From the NCBI GenBank assembly GCA_039881045.1, contig JAYWVB010000075.1, forward strand, positions 51,001-115,000: DNA of 64,000 nucleotides, read 5' to 3'. Of the stretch, positions 33,044 through 44,940 are shown piece by piece. The position numbers were made by a program, and so were the translations under genes. Origin of the DNA: Chaetomium olivaceum (taxonomy: Eukaryota > Ascomycota > Sordariomycetes > Sordariales > Chaetomiaceae). The notes under the pieces are model-generated. The model made no database searches. It was given only the letters and a program-made list of their open reading frames with translations, and was not told the origin of the DNA. Positions within the stretch are counted from its first letter, which is position 1. Every line of letters begins with the position of its first letter.

Positions 33044-36000
33044 GGTGGCGAGGTGGCGAGGAACGCGGTTGTCTGTCTCTCTTGAGTCCTGTGCAACGTG
33101 AACGAAGTACATACATACAGATTACAGGATAGATTGGCGAGCGGTTTTCCGCTTATGGTAGCAGCAGCCTCGAGGACTTTGTGCAGTTTTGCATGCATGG
33201 AAGCCAAGGTTTCGTTTTTCCGTCTTGCACATTGCCATTTCGATATATCGCCTGATTTCTCCCACAACAGCCCCAATGAAATGCCACGCTCGTCTCCTTT
33301 CGGCGACCTTGGCAGCGCCATGTGGCCGTCGTGCAACCGCGGCCTACCCTTGCAGTTTGTGGTTTGCCTCTGTCACACGAGCAGCGGCGTTGGTGCCGAC
33401 CCTTGCTTCACGTTGTCCGGGCTAGTGTCAGAACTCAGAAGGGGGGTTGCTTTTCTCGTCCAAGAGGATCTGGAAAAGCAAAAATGGGTCGCCCATCCGA
33501 CGGCCGGCCATGCCGGGGAACTGACGAGGCTTGAACTACCGGTGTGACAAAGCTCGAGGTGAGTGCTCAGCACCTGAGGCTTGTATCGGCCATGACTGAT
33601 TGGTGTTAACCCCGCCGTGGCGTCTGGCCGTCACCGACGAGGCCAGTCGTTTCTGTCTCCCTGCTTCGTTGCAAGGCGGTTCCCAGGCCTTCGTGGTGAG
33701 ACATGGGGTTCTGCGGGGTTCGCCTGAAACGGGATGACCGTGCAGACAGTGTGGTGGTCGGAGGAAAGCCAATTCCAACAATTCCAAGAATACCAGCGAG
33801 GCGGTAAGCATGCCTGCCCACTCACCGTGCGCCGGAGGAGGCTGCGGGCCAAGAGATGGGCGGTCCGGGTGACCTATCGCCCTGTCTGCGCCCGGGCTGG
33901 GTGAGTCGGTGTGCTTCAGCCGCTCGATGAAGGAGGAGCGAGACGAGATGAGATAGATCTTTGAGAGGATGTAGAGAAACCTTCGACGTCTCTCTCTCGG
34001 CATGTCCCAGCTCACCGACAGCTAACTCGTCGGCTCCGATTCGCAGACTGGTTTCACAGTCCCACATACCTACCTCGGCTGACTTGGTTTGACGGGCCCA
34101 GAAAGTCGGTCGAGGTGCCACGCAGCCTTTTACCCTGGAGTTGATGGTCTCGCGATTGCGGCTTGATAAACTCACACGAGCATTGACATGTTCAATCCCG
34201 GAATTAGTTTACACTACGAATAGAATGCATCAACAAACGCCGAACGCCATCGCATGTGGGGAGTGCGGGGTAGTAAACCCTCCCCACGCTGCTTCCGTTC
34301 ACCTTTCACTTCCCGTTACCCGTGTTCGATTCCCGTCAGAGACATCAACAAGCGGATGAATGGGTCCAGAGAGTGCGGTGATCACTGTTTCCCACCACAC
34401 ATATTCGTAGTTGGAACACTCTCGTCTCGCAAAGCTGGTTGGGGAGGTGGGGCATTGTGCCGAGACCCTTAGTCGCTTTGACGGACTCTTCAGGACTGCG
34501 GGGAAGGGACAGATCTGAGTTGGATGTCGTCATAGGTTGGGCGCCCCGCCTATCCCAAAATTCAAGAAGCAATTTTCATCAGTTGTCTCTTGACGCCCAA
34601 GCAACTTGGGAGGCTGGGCTTAGTCTTGAGAGACACCTATTTCAATACCTTTTTTCTTTCTCTCATTACTAGATAGGTAGTAGCCTGCCAAGTCAGAGAA
34701 CTCGGTCCTCCTGTTAGTTCGATAGGTATGTACATTACCTGATCGGAATTGTCGCTTGACTAGGTAGATGGAGTGTTGTATGTTTTCCCTTGGGCTCTCG
34801 TAACAGGGGAACAAGAACGACGCGATTCATGCACTGGCAGAGTTGAATTGTCTCAACTTCCGAGTTCGGGGGCGGGACTCTAATTTCGACAAGTCAAATG
34901 CAACCTGCCATCGGGACTTGTTAACCAATGTGCGGTATTGCGCGGCCTGCTTCGGCTACTTACTGATTGGGAAATAAAGTGCTCAGTTGTCATGTATCAT
35001 CTTTTATATGCAGAACCTCGAGAGCTGCAGCGTGGGGGGGCCGACTTGTCGAGTCCTACACAACGGTTGCCAGAGTCGTAGCGAGCAAGCCAAAACGGGA
35101 TAGGAGGCAGACGGGAATAACCACTCATAACAGTACATAGTTGTGCCCCCGAAACAGCAAACACGAGTGGTGCTTCCCGTGTCAGCTTGACGAAAGGGTG
35201 CATGAGAATTACACCGTCAGTCTATCTCCGAGTGAATGAGACTTGATTTCACCGAGATAGTTAGACTGAACACTCAGCTTTTACGCATGAGGTTGACTGA
35301 GCAGTTGGTTTTGGGCCACTCGTTAACGAGGGTGCCGGATGATCGGCATGCAGCACACATGCCTCTCGACGGGACCCTACATCATATGTAAAGCATCTCG
35401 ATCAAACCAGCATAGCATGAGAGCATTCCTGCGCGGCGGAATACAAATGACGGGGGACGATGAGGCAGGCTCGGTCCTCCAAATGGTGTGAGCCGCGAGC
35501 GTTGGGCACACATGCACCCCACACAACGAGTGCCCCATTCATTCGTTACGCGGAGCGACGCGCAGCCCCGACTGTGTGCAGGTCTGAGATGGGAGATCAG
35601 GTTGCAATGGGGTAACTAGGGCGACCCATCAAGTTTCCTCCATGTCCAACGGGCCTGCCCCGCACCCAGTGCCAGTGCCAATGCCTGCCCAACAGCCACA
35701 GCTCCTCCCGAGAGAAGCCCGGTGCCGAGAGAGATTGGTGGCACAGCATGCGCGTCGGCCACCACCATAGGCCAAGGCCTGCCGAACGCTAGCCGTCGAC
35801 GCCGGATGAGGCTCACTCGGTGCCTCACCCAAGAAGATGACCCTCTGGCATACGTACTGAAGCCCATGGAGGCACGCGTCCAAGCCACCCTCCGAACGGG
35901 AGGCACGACAGAAGATGTGCGCGAGTCGCTGGCGATCGTGTCAAGATGCAAAAGATGTGCACGGGAAGACCCGGAGCGGGCGGTCCTAGGTGCCTCTGTT

Positions 36001-37696
36001 TGCCCTCGTTCGTCGAGAGCTGCCCGGGCGTGTCTGGTGGTCTGCGTCTGCTCCCTTTTCAGCTGGGTACATATGCATGAAGGGATCGGGCTACTTCCCA
36101 CATGTATGAAGAGGGCTTGCAAGCCTTGTTCTGGTGCTATCACGAAGCGTTGTGCAAGAAATCACCGGAAATTGTGCTCTCGGCGTCTCGAAGCCCGCCA
36201 CGCGTTTTCCTCGAAGGGGGCGTCGCCTCTTTATTAGTCTAGGATTGCCGAGTTGACGGTCGAAGTTTGGAAGGTGCCTGGCCGATGGTCTGAAACATGC
36301 AATGGTCAAACGAACGAACGGCCTCGACACGATGCGGGAGACGGGGTCGGCGGCAGCTCCCCGTCCACACTGGGTACCTTGTTGGTGTTAGACTGTCGTT
36401 GACTGAAACATGGGTCGGTCGAATCATGAGCGACGCAGGGATGCCCGCATCAATCGTACGTACTGTAACTATGCACAGATTACAGATTACCAGCAACAAG
36501 CAGCGACAAGCAGCAACAAGCGTGCAGGTCACTTGCAGACTTGCAGGGCAATCTTGCCGATCAAAGATGGGACGCAGAATCGTCAAAAAAGTCCCGGGGC
36601 GGGGCTGCCAAGCGCTGAAGACACTCTTTTCCCTTGCTCCGTGGCTCCCTCCTTCTGTGGCCCAACGCCAGCCATAGGCGGGCTCGTGCTTTGGAAAGAG
36701 TTCCAGTGGAGGTCCCCACATCTCCCGCTTTCCATTTCTGGTCCTTTGGTCAAATTTCCGCCCCTCTCCGCGCCATCCCGCGTCGCCGACGCGCCTCCTC
36801 AACATCCCCCATTCTTGCGAAGACCGATTGGATTGGAGACCAAACTCGGAGGGGAAAAATGAGATTGCCAATTCTCTACAACGTAAAAAGTTTGTTTCGT
36901 GCCGCTATTGACCCCGCAATCGAATGACAGCCGCTTAAACGCTTTAGGGAGCTTCCGTTCGGTGGAGGCTTGCCAGGTTTGGTTTTTTCGTCATTCAAAC
37001 TCAAACTCGAACTCGACTCCTACTCTGAGGAATCGGAGCGGAGGGGGAATGGTGGATGGAATGTCGGATGCCCCCCATGCCCTGAGACGGGACGATGGCA
37101 CTGTGGAGAAGCCGAGCTGGGACCCATGCAGCAGCGCCTCCATGCAAGAGACCCTGGTTATGCCGCCGAACATGGGTTAGGGCGTGGGCGGCATCGTTGC
37201 TCTCCTCTCTCTCGCTCCCTCTCCCACGACCCAAGCCCACTCCAGCGAAGCGCCGGCCATTCACATCCTCCCTGCGCACCACCTTGCTTGGCCTCGGACG
37301 AGGCCCTCTGCGACGGTCGATACTCTTGGTCGCCTCGAGACGAGACGGACTGTCCGTTCATGTGAAGCAACGAATACAGGTTTACAGAAACACCGAAGGC
37401 TGGGGGGCATGTGCTCTCTGCTGTCTTTCCCTTGTCTCACTTCTCGCCTCTGACCTCGTCCTATTTTGTCTTGTCTCTCTGCATGCGCCATCCGTAGCCC
37501 TCTGCCCAGCTCCCGAGATATCTGATCGGCGAGCCAACCAGACTCGGCGCCGCCGGTCCCAAAGCGGCTCTCCCACACCTCTCCCCGCCCTGCGCGCTTT
37601 CTGCCATTCGCCTTAAGACCCTGGGGCCCTCTCCAACCAGAGCTGCCCATTTCCATCCCGGCCGCTGTGTTGGCATGGTCTCGTTATTGACGAGCC
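33044..37696. other. 4.6 kb region without a recognisable gene
   Basis: The largest gene-free stretch of the window. Both strands carry frames up to about 210 codons near 35.6-36.9 kb, mutually overlapping and without motifs. A candidate stem-loop lies at 35218-35268. Pyrimidine-rich sequence at about 37195-37240 and onward suggests a long leader of the regulator that starts at 37697. Confidence 0.45.
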
Positions 37697-40149
37697 ATGG
37701 ACTGCCCTCTTCCCGTCGTGCAAGGCGGCGGGGACTTACGATGGTCGGATAGCCACAGCATGGATTCGGAGGACGCCCAGTCTGTCGCCATGCCCTCGCC
37801 GTGGTTGGGCTCCTTCTCGACGGGCTCCACCTCGGTCTCAGTATCCTCCTCCGCCGTGGGGTTCGCCCACACGGGCCAGCTCTCGCCCATCAGCAACGGC
37901 GTGGACCGACCCCGTGGACCCGTCCACAGCTCCGCCAGCAGCCTCGCATCCCCGTCTCAGTCGCCCCCAGTGACGGCCGAACCACTCTCGGCGTCGTCGT
38001 CAGTCCGCCCTGACGCCGCCTGGCCGCTGGCCTATACTACTACACAAGGACACATCTCCGACTTCCCCCGCGCCCTCAACAGCAATGGCGCGCTCCATCG
38101 TGAGCTCCATCGCGAGCTCCATCGTGAGCCCTCCTGGGAGGAGGGCTCGGACGGCATCTTGACGGTTCCCAAGTTAGAACCACTAGATGACGAAGACTTT
38201 TGCATGGACGACTTCCAGGAGGCCCCTTCACCCCCAACTCCCACTCTCCCATGCCATTCTCAAGGAGGCCTAGATGAGCCGAAGCCGAAGAGACCCAGGG
38301 GGCGGCCACGGAAGCATCCCCTCATACCAAGCATTGCCACAAACAAGATCACCAAGGGCCGGTCCAAGACAGGATGCCTGACGTGCCGGAAGCGAAAAAA
38401 AAGTGCGATGAAGCGAAACCGCGATGTAAGCTTAGTAGTAAACCGGGTGTTTCCCCAGACGGTGCTGACCACTGCTGCAGGCATGAACTGCGAGAAAAAT
38501 GCAGTCGTTTGCGAAGGGTATCCGGAGAAACAAATCTGGAAGAGCGGCAAGGAGAGGGCTGAGGAGGGTACGGCAGAACCACTAGTTTTCCGCTATTCAA
38601 CCTCTCTAACCCCGAACACAGAACGCAGCAAATATCGCAACTTCCCGTCCATCACCATGCGCCCCCTTTTCCACGGCCTGGAGACTGTCGAAGATAGGAT
38701 ATTCTGGAAGCATTACAACGAACATCTTAGCGCCGTGCTCACAGTCGAAGGAGAGCACAAGAACGCCTTCAAGGACATGATGATCCCCATCGCGGTGAAG
38801 CACCAGGGTCTCATGCACTCCATCCTGTCTTTGGCCAGCAAGCATATCGACTTCGACACTCCGTACGGGCTCAACGTCTTGAGGAATAACCCCAGCACAA
38901 ACACGGTGGCATTAAAAGAGCGCTCCCTCTATCATCACGACCAAGCCCGGCTCAAGTTCTACCATGACATCAAGTTCACGAATTCCACACCGGAAACGGA
39001 CGACAAGACTCTGGTCGCAGCTCGGTACGGCCAAATGCTCTGCTTCCTGCTCGAAGCGCTCGTCGAAGGTAGCCCACGCGGCGAGCACAGGATTCATCTT
39101 GCTGTGTACCGCAACTTGGTTTCGACCTCACCACCGGACGACTCCACCTTCATGTCATTCATCGCCGAGATTTTCCAGTATCATATCTTCGCAGACGAAC
39201 TCATCCACTCCGCTCACCAGGATACCTCGTCTGCAACGAAGCCTCTCCCGCCAATTCCAGCCATGCACCAGCCCAGGTTACTCGGCGTCGCCGACGGTCT
39301 TTTGGGTTACCTGTCGCAGATCACAGCTATCCGAAATAGGATTAGGAGCCGACTAATGGCACAAACGGACCTGGCCGTAGATTACGAAGATCTTTATTCC
39401 GCCACCGACATATACGGTGCTTTTCAGGAGTGGACCCCCCATTGGCCAGCCGGAGACAACCGCGACCAGGTCAGCCTCTTGTACAAGCAGATGCTGTGGA
39501 TTTACCTAAATCGGACCGTCCATCTCCCGTCGTCGCCGGCGTCGTCCTCCCTCGCATCCTCTGCGGCGTCCCTCTCATTCATCCACAGCACTCCCTCTCA
39601 AGGCCGGCCCCCCCCGTCGGTGGTAAACACGCCTCCCCAGTCTGCATCGACAAGCTGCGCCTCTTCTCCGAAATTCACGGCTTCGGTCTATGGTCCCAAT
39701 CATAGGAGTAGCCGGCCGGACTCGCGCTTAGCCACGTCATCTCGCGCGCAATACGGCAACCGCGCCACTGGAGAAACTGCAGCAGCGGGCGGCAACCGAG
39801 CGGAATCACCTCCGCCCGCTCGGCGACCACCCAACCCGACCCGGCCCTGTCCCTCGCCGTCGAAGAGTCGCTGGCCCTCTTGGAGTCGTTCAAATCCAGT
39901 GATTCCTGCCAGACCCTGCTCCTTTTGCCATGCTTTCTCGTGGGGACCGCCTGCTTCAGCCCCGTCCAGCAGAAGCGCGTGCGCGCCGCCATCAAGACCG
40001 TGCGGGGTTACACTGGCCTTCGCAACGCGGACCTCGTCGTACAGCTTCTCGAGGAGATCTGGCGGCTCATGGAAGCGGGCGACTGGGTCGCTGCCTGGGA
40101 CTGGCCGGGCGTTGCGGACAGGCTGGAGTTGGACTTCATCCCCGCCTAA
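37697..40149 (+). CDS. Zn2Cys6 transcription factor, acriflavine-sensitivity (ACR-2) type (two frame breaks)
   Basis: Fungal binuclear zinc-cluster regulator of the ACR-2-like group with a fungal-specific activation domain; its targets cannot be told from sequence. The exons are 37697-38425, 38481-38567 and 38622-40149, 781 residues after correction. An AT-hook-like stretch PKRPRGRPRKHP precedes the zinc cluster: CLTCRKRKKKC, DEAKPRC across intron 1, then MNCEKNAVVC. The regulatory domain has HGLETVEDRIFWKHYNEHL, VKHQGLMHSILSLASKHID and, at the end, TVRGYTGLRNADLV and DWVAAWDWPGVADRL. Two breaks are present. The A run at 38395-38402 has 8 A where 9 are needed for the third cysteine. Near 39841-39847 one base is missing between PPPARRPPNPTR and LSLAVEESLALLESF. 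HREL is repeated three times near 38095-38130. Confidence 0.88.
38095..38130 (+). repeat. Coding 12-base repeat (HREL)
   Basis: Three near-identical units of the form CATCGNGAGCTC encode HREL-HREL-HREP in the disordered amino half of the zinc-cluster regulator. Confidence 0.75.
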
Positions 40150-41263
40150 CTCAAACCCGGGGGACACCAGCCCCCGTTGCCTACTTCACACTAGGGGAAA
40201 CAGTTGCTTGCAGCTTTCCTCTCTTGTGTAACCTTCCTCGCAAAACCCAAAAACAGTTTTCTCAGTTCTTGCTCTGTCTCTACACACAGGATGTCGCTCT
40301 ACAGGGCCAGTACATGCTTCGGCCCTTGTACTTGTAATCAGGACACTCGTTGTCTACTCTTCTGACTGTCTTTCTCGGCGATTGTATCATTTTTTTGGGA
40401 ACTATGGCATTGGGTACGGGGTTTCACAGTTAAGGATTTTGGAACGCAGGAGTCATCGCACAGTCACCCGTTTCAGGAAGGGCGTCGGGTTAACAAACAG
40501 CATGCAGTTTTTTGGAGTCAGGATATTTTCGAAGGGGTCGGGACTTTGGGCATACGGATACGATACTGAAACAGGACTACAGGACGCAACGAAAGATGGT
40601 TGTGTGAGACCGGCGAAACAGAAAGGGGATTGAACATGACGGATGGCGTTTGTTCTGGGGAACGGGAGAGATTTGTTTCTTTGCTTATAACTCGGGAATA
40701 AACGATCGACGAATGGGATGTTAGTCCCTGGAAGCTTCTTATGCAGGGGTTTGCATGGTGTTCTGAATGGGACTGTGTGATTTGCGCCAGCATGACAAAC
40801 TCATGCGTCGTCGAAAAATGCTCTGTCGATCCCCTCTCCCGGACCCTTGACTTCAGCCTCTGGCTAGAAAAGGCTAGACTTTAAAAGACAACAGAGAAGT
40901 TCTACCATCTGGCAAAACTCAAGTGAATAAAAAAGGAAATCCGGCCAAATAAATCGAAATCGAGCACAAGAATCGAGTAAGAGAAAAGAATCGAATGGAA
41001 GGAAAGAAAGGGGGTCGAAATTGAGTAAAAGGAATCGAAATCGAGCAAATTGAGTTTGGCTTTTTTCTCTGCGCATGAGATGCCCTCAGCATCATCTGCA
41101 CATCGGCGTGTCGTATCCTGGCTATCCGTTGACACCTCCCCCTTGACATCACGCCTCAATGTCTCTCCCAGCAACATCGACATGTCATATCGTATTATAC
41201 ACATATTTTACGAGAATTACAGCGGCCAACAAGCAGCACATAGCACCATCCAAACTTTCTCAA
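40150..41263. other. Intergenic, convergent 3' flanks
   Basis: No gene recognised. From about 40920 to 41060 the plus strand is purine-rich and repeats variants of AATCGAAATCGAGCA. Confidence 0.5.
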
Positions 41264-43379
41264 TCAATCCTTGCCGTCCTCATCCCCGTCTTCCTTTTCT
41301 TGCAGCGTCACATCAATGCCGCCAGGCACCTTCCGTATCTCGTACTTCCCACCAAGAACCAGATCCTTCGCAACCAATTCCCTGGTACGTCCGAGACTCT
41401 CGATGGCGGCGATACGGTCAATCGTCCCCTGGAGGTGCTCCCGGAAGCCCGGCTGGGAGACGATCTCCTGGAAGGCGAGGTGCATGGGCACGGAGCTCGC
41501 GCGGACTTGGGCGTCGCTGGTGATGCTGAAGAGGTTCAAGCGGTCGAACGCGCGCACAAAGTCGACGCGCGTCATGATTTCCTGGGCTTTGTAAAGTGGG
41601 TAGGATGGGAGCACGTGGCCCACCACGGGGTCATACGTGGTCTCCATCTCCTTTTCCTTATCCACGAGAGCGGTAGCGAGAACAACCGCAGCCGCCTGAG
41701 GAATGTGGTTAGCACGACGGAAGACAGATTGAGGGGCCGGGGACATAAAAGAGGGCAAGGATTAGGGTGCAGAGTGGCGGAGGATAACTTACGGCCCACT
41801 TCTGCTGGTCCATCACATCGTCATCCATCTCCTCTCCAAGGATCCAGCACTGGTTCAAGAACCACGTCTTTTCTAACTCCTTGATCTTGTCGCAGGCCAA
41901 GAGCATATCTTCGCTCTTTGCGACCCGGTTCAGAAAGTTCAGTCGGCCACCGACACATCGATAACTCGTATTGTTCGAGAATCTCAGAACTGGGGTTCTC
42001 GTGGAAGTACCGCTGACGGTAGTTCTTGAGAGCGGCCGTCGCTTGCGACTTGGGCAGATCCAAGATCGTGAGGACATCCATCCGCGTCGCCAACTGCTTC
42101 AGCCGCTCATAGACCCAGTAATCATCGCTGTTGAAGACCATCGTTACGAGGTTTGCCGCCGCCCATTGCTCTGCTCGTTGCTGCAATAGTTCAATCAAGT
42201 CCTTGCCGTCGTCGTCATCCCGGATCAGGTGCATTTGGTTGATGATGACCACGAGCGGCGCCTTGACCTTGGCCCGTCTCCGGAGGGCCACTTTCTCGAG
42301 TTTGTTGAGGGCGCGTTCAATGTCGAGAAGGGCGGTGGTGTCTCTCGGGCCGCGCTCGCTGAAGTAACCGCCGATGTAATCCTCGTGAAACTCATAGTCC
42401 AAGGCCTTTCCTAGGCGTATCCTGAATATCTCGAGGTCGGCGTGCGCCTCAAACATGGCCACGCCGTCGCCGTCGATCTTGCGCATCGCTTCTAGCAGCA
42501 TGCTGCTCTTGCCGGTGCCCTTCTCGCCGATGAAGAGGTGATAGTGGCCTCGGCTGCGGCCGGCAACAATGTCGTCGACAATGGGCTGCTCCGGGCGGTC
42601 CACCCAATGGGTGGCTGAGGCTGTGTGTGCCAACGGGAGATCCTTCCCTATCGCCGCAAGCTCGAGCACCGGATCGCCAGGTTCGAAGGCGTTGGACATT
42701 TTGTGGAGCACCATGTACTTATAGGACTTGTGGTACGCATACGCCGCCAGGCCAAAACCGGCCCCCAGGACGAGTATGGAGGCCAATGAAGTGGCGGCGG
42801 CCTCCACCATTTTAGAGAAAACGGAAGCGTTGGCATCCTGTCCTGGAGGCGGTGGTGGGGGCGCACTGGTGTATCGTTCTGGGTTCGTGTGTGGTTCTGA
42901 TATTGATATTAGTGCCTTGATACGAAACAATACCAAAACCCTGGTATAAAACAAAAAGGAATTGGATCGTTCTTGGTTGGAGCCTGGATCACGGCCGCAG
43001 GGTCGTAGAAACATGTGACCATCCAAGGCTGAAGCCAACTGCATGGCCGGTTACACAAGATGCTGACCGCTTTACTATTGGCTTGACCAACCCCAGGCGC
43101 ATCCAAATCCGGGAGCTGGTCCAGTGCCTCCATCGCGTAAATGACGGAGGACTCCTGGGACCTGCTAGGGTTGTTGGAGACTGGTGACGGTGAAAGGGGT
43201 AGAAAGAGAGGATGCTGGAATATGAAGGCACACGTACCGTGTCGCCTAGGAGGCTCGCTTGAGAAGGGTCTTCGAAATCTTAATCCCGCGCATGCAACCC
43301 TCGACTGCCTCGCGAAGCCGATACGTTGCGCCCTCGCTGCTGTCAGCGAAAAGCGACACCCTGCCCTTGCTGAGAACAT
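41264..43379 (-). CDS. Mitochondrial AAA-like P-loop protein with C-terminal winged helix (one frame break)
   Basis: Fungal AAA-family protein with a winged-helix end; the function is not known to me. The exons are 43379-43238, 42896-41793 and 41695-41264, 558 residues after correction. The amino end MFSARAGCRFSLTAARAQR is a likely mitochondrial presequence, followed by a Pro run and one membrane helix (TSLASILVLGAGFGLAAYA). The P-loop FIGEKGTGKSS is intact, but the Walker B strand reads PLVVIINQMHLI without acids. Later come TWFLNQCWILGEEMDDDVMDQQKWA and IESLGRTRELVAKDL. Between EILEQYE and CVGGRLNFLNRVAKS (41961-41966) the frame shifts by one extra base or two missing ones. The first intron is 341 bases, long for this window, so a small exon inside it is possible. 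Confidence 0.85.
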
Positions 43380-44940
43380 GCTTCAAGAATTGAAAAGAAA
43401 ATGAGAGACAAAACAGAGGAACAAAACAAAACAAAAAACCAGATTTTTGCCGAGCGCAAATAAAGATAAAAAAAAGCTATTGGGATATTCAAGTGAGTGA
43501 CTTTAAAATAAAGGGCGGGAAGCGAAGGAAAGAAACGTCAAGAGCGAGTGAAAATAGCGGACTCGGCGCCACGAGGATGAGAGAGGGTGGTCTTTGTGAG
43601 GGCGGCGTCGTTGGTTCCAGCCCAGATCCCTGAATAGCGCAGCCAGCTCACGGCAGCTGAAGTCTCAGCATGGGTCGGTCTTGGCAGGGACTCATTCTTC
43701 GGATCTTCGCATCAGCTGTGGTGCAGCTGTCGACAGCTGCCACGGACTTCTGTCAACCACGACGAAAATGTATCAGAAGATTTATCCTTTCGTCACAAGA
43801 TTGTATTCATTGTTTTAGGGGAAACCGACAATGCCAAAAGTGGCTGTATATTGTATGCCTCTGAGTAACCGTGTGAAGATTATGAGTCAACCTAGATAGA
43901 TAAAGCCAATGAAGACAAGCAAGAAACAAGACTCCAGGTTAGCAAAGTCAGCATGCCCATTCCCCAGGCATGTCAAGATTCCTATTTATCAGGGTCGTCA
44001 ACTATGCCCCCATTGTTGTTTTGATGTCTGATTAGTGCTTGAATGATTGTATTTTGGTTGATTTGGGGTATTTGTTTGTCTTTTTGGGTATGTTCTGTTA
44101 ACCGCTTTTGCCCTTCCTCCATATACAACCTTAGGCAGCTGGCCCTTCCACAGCCTTGCTTCTGGTAACTGTGAGTGTTGTATCCTGTGTGAAGACATGC
44201 ACGTCAGAACTAACAGTGACTATTCCAATTGTATAGATAGAGCTGTGGGTTTCACGAGGGTTCAATACAAAGATCATGGTTCAAAGACACTGGATTCTAC
44301 GCAGACAGACTTTGCCTTAAAACCTAGCACACAGAGTTGTCGAAGTAAGCCTCAGGTTGGTGGAGATTATAAAGTTATTTACTATCACTAGTTGTGCTCT
44401 TCCGTCATAGAACCATTTGCCATCTGAACAAGACTCGTTCCTATTCTTACCTAGTACTCTTACTCTTCTGCTTGTAAACTTTTGTGTGCGATATAGACTT
44501 CTGCTGTTTGAACAAGATGTGCTCCTTCTCTTGCCGTTGCCATCGCATGTGATAAAATCTTATACCGTCTGAACAAGACGCGCTTTTGCTCTTGCCGTTG
44601 TGTGCAACTCCCATGAAAACAAACTGCCTCCCGCACTGTCCCTGGCGAGTCCCTTCTACAAGCAAGCCCAGCAACCCCGCGGTCAGCGATCCCACGATAC
44701 TTTCTTTTCGCCGGCTAGCTGGATTGCCTGCTTTGTGCGTGCGACGAACAGTCCTCTCATCACTCCTCACCCTAGACCTTGTCACATTCTGGACTTTTAG
44801 CTACACTCTACCTCCAAACTCTTTTGCAAGTCCCAGGGGCAGAAGTCTGCCAAACTGACAGTATGTGTTCATCGACTTTATTGTCGAATGTGTGACGAAC
44901 GCAAAGGCTAACCCATATTATCCAGACTTGTGATGGGAAG
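43380..44940. other. 1.6 kb intergenic
   Basis: A-rich upstream sequence of the AAA-like gene, then no recognisable gene. Two diverged copies of a unit of about 60 bases lie at 44485-44607. Confidence 0.5.
44485..44607. repeat. Two diverged copies of a unit of about 60 bases
   Basis: Each unit carries TTGAACAAGATG or CTGAACAAGACG, then a T/C-rich stretch and CTCTTGCCGTTG. A third, poorer relative (CTGAACAAGACTCGTTCC) lies near 44424. Not part of any gene I can see. Confidence 0.6.

Noticed and set aside
34310..34345. tRNA-like B box (GTTCGATTCCCG)
   Set aside because: No pairing T-arm, acceptor stem or A box could be found around it.
35616..36237. Overlapping frames of about 170 codons on both strands
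   Set aside because: Neither has a known motif, splice pattern or clear codon bias, and they exclude one another.
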